Source of the DNA: Chlorops oryzae
Lineage: Eukaryota; Arthropoda; Insecta; Diptera; Chloropidae
Direction: 5' to 3'
Length of the DNA stretch: 64,000 nucleotides
Assembly: GCA_020466095.1 (NCBI GenBank)
Contig: CM035808.1
Span: forward strand, 15,373,785-15,437,784
A program made the translations under genes and the position numbers. This document shows, one piece after another, positions 58,475-64,000 of this stretch (position 1 is the first letter of the stretch; each line of letters begins with the position of its first letter). The notes under the pieces are model-generated. The model was not told where the DNA came from. It did no database searches and saw only the letters and a list, made by a program, of their open reading frames with translations.

Positions 58475-59080
58475 TTCGTAGTTGCTTGGAATACAACCCA
58501 CACGCACACACACACACACACACACACATACTTGAAGCTTCCAAGAAGTTTTTTAAAGTTCTCAAAGGACATTTTTATAAATGAATTTAAAGTTTTTACT
58601 CTCAGGCTTGACAGGGTAAATTATTTTGTTATTAACTTTGGCACATTAGTAAATAATTTATTATATTCTATGCGGAAAATTATAAGTTTTTAATTTGATT
58701 CTCAGGAATTTATTTTATATTTTATTCGAGCTTAGGATCAAAGGATTTTATTAGTTAATATTGATAGTTTCGACTCTCCTTGTTTTTTCTGCTGTAATAT
58801 CCTTTTAAAATATGTTATAAAACTTCCGTAGTTGCTTCAAATACAACGCACACGCACACTTTAAGCTTCCAAGAAGTTTTTTAAAGTACTCAAAGGACAT
58901 TTCTATAAATGAATTTAAAGTTTTTACTCTCAGGCTTGACAGGGTAAATTAATAATTAATTCTCAGGAATTTATTCCATATTTTATTCGAGCTAAGGATC
59001 AAAGGTTTTTATTAGTTAATATTGATTATTTCCACTCTCCTTGTATTGTCTGCTGTAATATCCTTTTAAAATGTTATAAA
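58475..59080. repeat. Small tandem duplication (two units)
   Basis: Unit 1 (about 58475-58820) and unit 2 (about 58823-59080) share cgtagttgctt, aagcttccaagaagttttttaaag, caggcttgacagggtaaatta and gctgtaatatccttttaaaat. Unit 1 has a (CA)n expansion at 58505-58528 and about 80 bp that unit 2 lacks. Confidence 0.88.
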
Positions 59081-59267
59081 AAAAAAACAATTGCTGCGCT
59101 GCGGATGTACTGTAATTTTCATTTTAATCAAACAAAATTAACTTACATACTTTAGAAAGTTCAACTTGAAATTGAGTTTGAATAAAATAATCACAAATCA
59201 TTAAAACATCCTTTAATCGGACACCACGAAAAAAACCGTGAGCGGGCAAGGTAATAAATGTTATAAA

Positions 59268-59476
59268 CAGGGCTCGGATTTTGTTGAATTTTATAAATTT
59301 AAAGCATACTTTGTGGAGTAAAAGATTTGTTCAACTCGCATAATGTTAAGATTCAAATCGACTTTAACTTCCATTTGCAACTTCGCTAAAATTTTTCGAA
59401 AATCGTTGGTAAGAATAATTTTTTGCCCAAAAAAGTATGCTTTAAAATTATAAATGCCAACAAAATTCGATCCCTA
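59268..59476. mobile_element. hAT-type MITE, CAGGGCTCGG family
   Basis: A 209-bp element with ends CAGGGCTCGGATTTTGTTGA and the inverse of AACAAAATTCGATCCCTA, plus the inner TTTATAAATTTAAAGCATAC. The flanks gttataaa and actataaa agree at 6 of 8. The left flank equals the target of the nested MITE at 3948. Confidence 0.78.
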
Positions 59477-62260
59477 ACTATAAATGTCTGCGGAAGTGGT
59501 CAAATAACTAATTTAAATGTTGAAAAAAATTCTAAATATTATAAATTTCATTCATAAAATTCTTCGATTTCACGTGTTTTATTTTTTTTAGCACTATGAA
59601 AGCAAAGAAAAAATTTACCTCTTTTTCCAGCTTCATTGAAAGTCGGGTTAAAATACAGCAAAAGAAAAAACACTTCATGAAATTAATTCTCTTTGATTGA
59701 TAAAGATAAAAATTTGAAGAAGAGATGAAAAGTTTTTGCTGCTCAATTATTGATAATTGAGTTAATTACTACAGAAGAAGTCATGGCAAAAGAAATGAAA
59801 TTCAATCAAGCAAACAATAAACGTACATATATACATACATATATCGCCAATAAATGAAAATCTTGTACTCAGCTGCTTTTCGGCATAGAAATGTCGAGTG
59901 AAATTAAAAATGATTGCAATCGAGACTGTCCGAAAATGTGCTCGATATGTGCTCACATACCCCTCAGTACATCCAGTTACTTTCCAATCACTCCGCGACA
60001 GTTCACAGCATTGAGCTGCCATTGAAAAAATAGAAGAGCAGACCTCATGGATACTACTTAGTCGCACCCTTCGATTGGGTTTCCAATAGATTCTATAGAC
60101 TGATGTCCCACAAGGGGCTTGTCGATTCTCAGCGATGGAAAATGGTATATCCCGATTAGTCTTTAGCCGCGTGACTGACTCATGTGCCTTGCCCGAATTT
60201 CTGCAGGGCATATACACGTATACTCATACAAGGAATATGATTTGGGTGAAAGCTCAAATAAAAGCATACATTTGTGCGCATTTACCTTTTTAGCAATTCC
60301 AGTAAACGAAACATTTTTGCGCTTCATCAAAAAGTTTGCCCAAACTTTGTTACTAACTTTTCCAAAGAAAAATTCAAGCCTACATATCCGTGGAGAACAA
60401 AGTTTAGGCAATTCAAGATATTTATGAATGATAATTGCTGAGAAAGAAAAAGCAAAGAAAATAACGATATATATACATACATACACATACTGTGGGATGT
60501 ACGATACAATTATGAGTTATCTTCTTATTCAGCCGAAAAAAGTTATTCGACATTATTTGTTTAGGGAACGTTTCTCGTCTCGGTTTTACTGACCGCAAAA
60601 TTGAAAACTTTCGAAATTTAGTTTGGGACTTTCTCTTAATTTAGAGCACAAAATTATAGAGCCTAAGTTTAAGAAAGAAGCTCCAGCAGAATAAGAAAAT
60701 TCCTAATTAAATGTCACGATCGACCTTTATATTTGAAATCCTTCGTCAAATGCAATCGAATTAAAAGTTTATTTACTCTAGTCGGAGTATGGAAAACAAA
60801 TAAATAAACCGATAAAAAAAAAACCAGAAGAAGAAATTTCCATTTTAGATCCAGCTTTCATGGAGGGTCTTTTCCTTGCTCACACCACAAAACCACACCT
60901 TGAAAAGGAACGAAAAGCATTTACGAATCGCTCAAGGTCAAAGCGAACTTTTAAGTTCGAACAGAACAGAAAAAAAAAACAGAGAACAAAATAAATCCTT
61001 CAGGAAAATGAAAAAGGAACAATTTCCCATCGATTGGCAATTCAATTATTGAAATGTCTTCACTTTCATGGGATTAAAAGCACGGCTGCTCGGTGTTTTT
61101 GATTTATTTGTTTTTGTTCTCTGATTGAAAAAAAGAAATTAGATGGCCACAAAAAGCTCCAATGTTTCATTACAAAATTTTTAAACTCGGGAAAATGTAA
61201 TATCGAATGGAAATCTATCTACCTACTTCCTCTTCTCTATTTCATACATTTTCCCTGGCAGTCTTTTTGTTCTTAGCTTCACACAAAGGCCTTTGATGTT
61301 GGATTTTCTGCCGCTAAGAAAAAAACTGGAACTGGCAAAAATCGCTAACAATAATGTGGCTTTGAAGAGTTAATGTTGACGTTCCCTTCGGCGCACAGTG
61401 TGCCGAATGCGGCCAAAAATTTTAGATATGAAAGTCCGGTTTTTGAAGATTTTCTTCTTGAAGATTCTTGGAGAATATATAGAAAATTAATATCCAAGGT
61501 TTTTATACTATCCCAGTAAAAACTTTGATCATTCAAGAACTAATCTTGCGTCGCTCCTTCGCGAGTAATGGATTGCTCCATAAATCTCTTAGCCTCATGC
61601 ATTTTGTACTCCTTTTAAGCATTCCATATCCTAATGGGGGAGTGATTCTTTTGAGCTCCTAATAGAGAACCAAAAAAAAATGCTTCTTTCGACCTCGATT
61701 TGGAGGAAAGGGCACAGATATTCTTCTAAAGAGCCATATTCTTCTGTAACGATCCTCTCCTTTATTTAATCCTTTCGGATCTCAAAGGCGCTCAGAGAAA
61801 ACTAGTTGCTCCGCATGGAAGATGTTGGTGCTGAGAGATGTTGGTCGTGGGCTTTTAGTCTTTTCTGAACTGACGAGGATGCTACAAGAATAAAATAATC
61901 ACATGCGAAGTCTTTAGGGATAAATGTCAGTGGGGAAACAATCTGGGAATTCTAAGTGTCTTTTTTAAAGAAGAGAAAAAATTTAGTCTATCAGAGATGA
62001 ACTCATTATAAAAGACTCGGACACTAATTTGTACGGATTCGGATACTCAATAATCGGGCTCTATAGTAAGTGAATCGAAAGTTTTCTAATCAAGTTTGCT
62101 AACCAAAAAGGTGTACTAATCAAAAGGCATTCGAAATGTAAGTTCACAACGATAGTGGTGTTTGCGCAGGTACTGATGGTGTTTCTGCCACTGTAACTCT
62201 CAACCCTCCCTTCCTTGCTTACGGAGTTTAATTTATTCCGAAAGCCCATTCTAATACTAA
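59477..62260. other. Intergenic, no gene supported
   Basis: A 151-codon minus-strand frame at 59762-60217 has no recognised domain and is probably chance. The rest is AT-rich unique sequence. Confidence 0.6.
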
Positions 62261-62728
62261 AGCTTGGATATTTGAGAATATCGTGCTAAAAGGATTTTTG
62301 GAAATTCGAAACAGTTTAGAAGATATAGCCTTCTTTGTCGAGCAAGATCTGCGCTAAAACGAGTAAATTTCGCGTTGCTTCAAACTTTGAACGCATTTAT
62401 CTCAAAACCATTTTTTTTGAACTGCCTGCCATGATTTCTCCAGTTCAACTCGACCGATTTTAATAAAACAAAGTGGAATGAACGCACAGTTGTCACCATT
62501 ATGGCGTGAACCTGAAACATAATTTTAATACATTTTTTACAATATTTTTTTTTACACTGAACTACAAAAAATATACCCGAAATCGTTAACTTATTTTTCA
62601 ATGGCCGCAATTTTGTCAAAAAAAAAATTATTTTGGAAGTTCACGCCATAATAATTACATTTTTTTTTTTTGATTTCTAATAACTTGGAGCCCTAGAATC
62701 GTGGCAGCCAGGACTACACTTTTTTTGA
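62261..62728. mobile_element. Truncated relative of the TTAA element at 35717
   Basis: Matches the interior of 35717-36450 from agcttgg through gtcgagcaagatctgcgctaaaacg, gttcaactcgaccgatttt and tggaatgaacgcacagttgtcacc to agaatcgtggcagcc. Both termini are missing; its right edge abuts the element starting at 62732. Confidence 0.7.
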
Positions 62729-62731
62729 GCA

Positions 62732-63530
62732 CCCACCTAGCCAACCATATGCGAAGCGCTCCGAAACAGGAGTTTTAAAGGACTCCTACCTAGACACCTT
62801 GAAGGATCGTTTTCGGAACGCTCCGAAGTAGGAGTGTAAAAGGACTCCCACCTAGACACCTTGAAGGAGCGTTTTCGGAGTGCTCAGGCAATGGGCTCGT
62901 CAAAAGCACCGTCAAGGAGCGTTCAGAGAGTCATGCTTTGAAATTTAATTATCTAATTGGCATGATTTTTTTTATTCTTTATAATTTGCAACTTTATGCA
63001 ACTTATGGTGATGTATTTTTACGAGAATTTCCCTTAATGAAATGGAATAGAGATTTAGGGGAGAAAACCTTTTTGGGTAACTTTTAGAAACTAACATTTT
63101 ACAATGTCCTAAGTAAAATTAATTGATAAAAATAATAAGAAATAATTTTTTGGAATGCCTTAGAAAGTTTTTAAAAAGGAAAATGGTTGTTTTTTTTATT
63201 ATTTCTCAATGTACAGGAAATCAAGCAATCCTAAAACACTCCTCCTGGGTTATCTTTGGATTACATTTAGGAGTCCTTTTTTTTTTAATTGTAGGCTAAT
63301 AGAGGAGTCCGAACGGAATCCTTGCGGTTTATATGAGGGAGCATTTTAGCACGCCGAAAACGCTACTTTTAGGAGTCCGCAGGGCACACTTTTTTCATAT
63401 GTTTTGAAAAGGCCCTTTTCTCCCGCAAACACGCTTATTTAGGATCCTTTTAGGAGGCTCCTTAGGAGTGTAAACGCACCGCATTGGGAGTCCTAAAGGT
63501 GCACCGTGCGGACTCCAATGGTTAGCTGGG
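62732..63530. mobile_element. CCCAGCTAACC-terminus foldback element, largest relative
   Basis: The right end inverted reads CCCAGCTAACCATTGGAGTCC. The left end CCCACCTAGCCAACCATATG is a diverged partner. Inside are repeated ggactcctacctagacacct / ggagcgttttcggag blocks and gagtcctttt words in both orientations, the same gagtcc theme as in the copy at 654. It has no coding capacity. Confidence 0.62.
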
Positions 63531-64000
63531 CACTTTGACGGCCGAGAACATTTTGAACCGCACTCACATAAAAAAAACAAAGTGCTTCTTTATTAACTTT
63601 CATTCAAAACAGCCAAAAACAGCCTCGCCAATGAGACAACCCCCATAAGCTTTATAAATATAATAACATGCACCAATGTTTCTGAAATTTTTGCACGATA
63701 TTCATGGGGTTCATAGCTGTACAAAAAGTGGGCGAGATATCACGTCGATGTTAAACACACCAGTAAGCTCTGATCTAAATTTAAAGACGAGAATTTGGAA
63801 ATTCGGGACACGCCACGGGTGGATAAGGTGAAGTTTAGCGTAGTTTCATTTTCAGGATTTTGTCAAAATTCATTTTCATGCAAACTTTAACATTTTTGAC
63901 CGAGAAATGTATGGAGTTGCGACACTGTGAGACGGCTTCAACAAAAAAAAAAAACAGAAAGAAAGACAAGAAAAAAATATATGCAAAAAACGGAAGAGAA
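63531..64000. other. Window end, nothing recognised
   Basis: AT-rich sequence ending in an A-rich stretch. No frame or repeat that I can support. Confidence 0.7.

Noticed and set aside
59762..60217. A 151-codon minus-strand frame
   Set aside because: It is the longest non-repetitive intergenic frame, but I see no domain, signal or splice context, and the length is reachable by chance in 46 kb.

Overview
This 64 kb window is eukaryotic and AT-rich, and most likely comes from a higher (brachyceran) fly. The reasons are a fly-like split gene with short 60-120 bp introns next to multi-kb ones, long CAG/CAA-encoded polyglutamine tracts, DINE-1/Helentron-type repeats with (GTCY)n cores, and many hAT-, TTAA- and Tc1-type MITEs. 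A tephritid or related acalyptrate would fit, but I cannot fix the species from the sequence alone.

Only one gene is convincingly present. It is the 3' part of a MYT1/MYT1L/ST18-family C2HC zinc-finger transcription factor on the + strand. Twelve exons from 2896 to 17691 were joined by eye, and every splice phase agrees (1,409 residues after the first split codon). They encode one pair of C2HC fingers, a long low-complexity region with two polyglutamine runs, a half-finger plus a second pair of fingers, a coiled coil and the family C-terminal region. The first exon seen begins in mid-codon, so the 5' part lies upstream of the window.

The remaining 46 kb (about 17.7-64 kb) holds no other protein gene that I can support. 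It is a repeat landscape with these main pieces: a 1.8 kb foldback made from the 3' end of a transposon-like gene (22.07-23.83 kb); the degraded tail of a LINE next to it; a tRNA-like sequence inside a CACT-ended foldback (29.2-30.2 kb); a second LINE tail (31.4-32.0 kb) split by a hAT-type MITE with a perfect 8-bp target duplication; a TTAA-flanked element (35.7-36.45 kb); a TA-flanked MITE (38.7 kb); a tandem 1.6-2 kb duplication that carries purine-only minisatellites (46.0-49.6 kb); a CCCAACAAAC-ended element enclosing a broken DUF4806-like gene fragment (53.8-55.0 kb); two further DINE-like copies; and a small tandem duplication at 58.5-59.1 kb.

Nothing here looks like an operon, CRISPR array, phage or virus. 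The most unusual items are the inverted-duplication foldback, the transposable element carrying a spliced DUF4806-like fragment, the nested MITEs with readable target-site duplications, and the tandem purine-tract duplication, which may be an assembly artefact.
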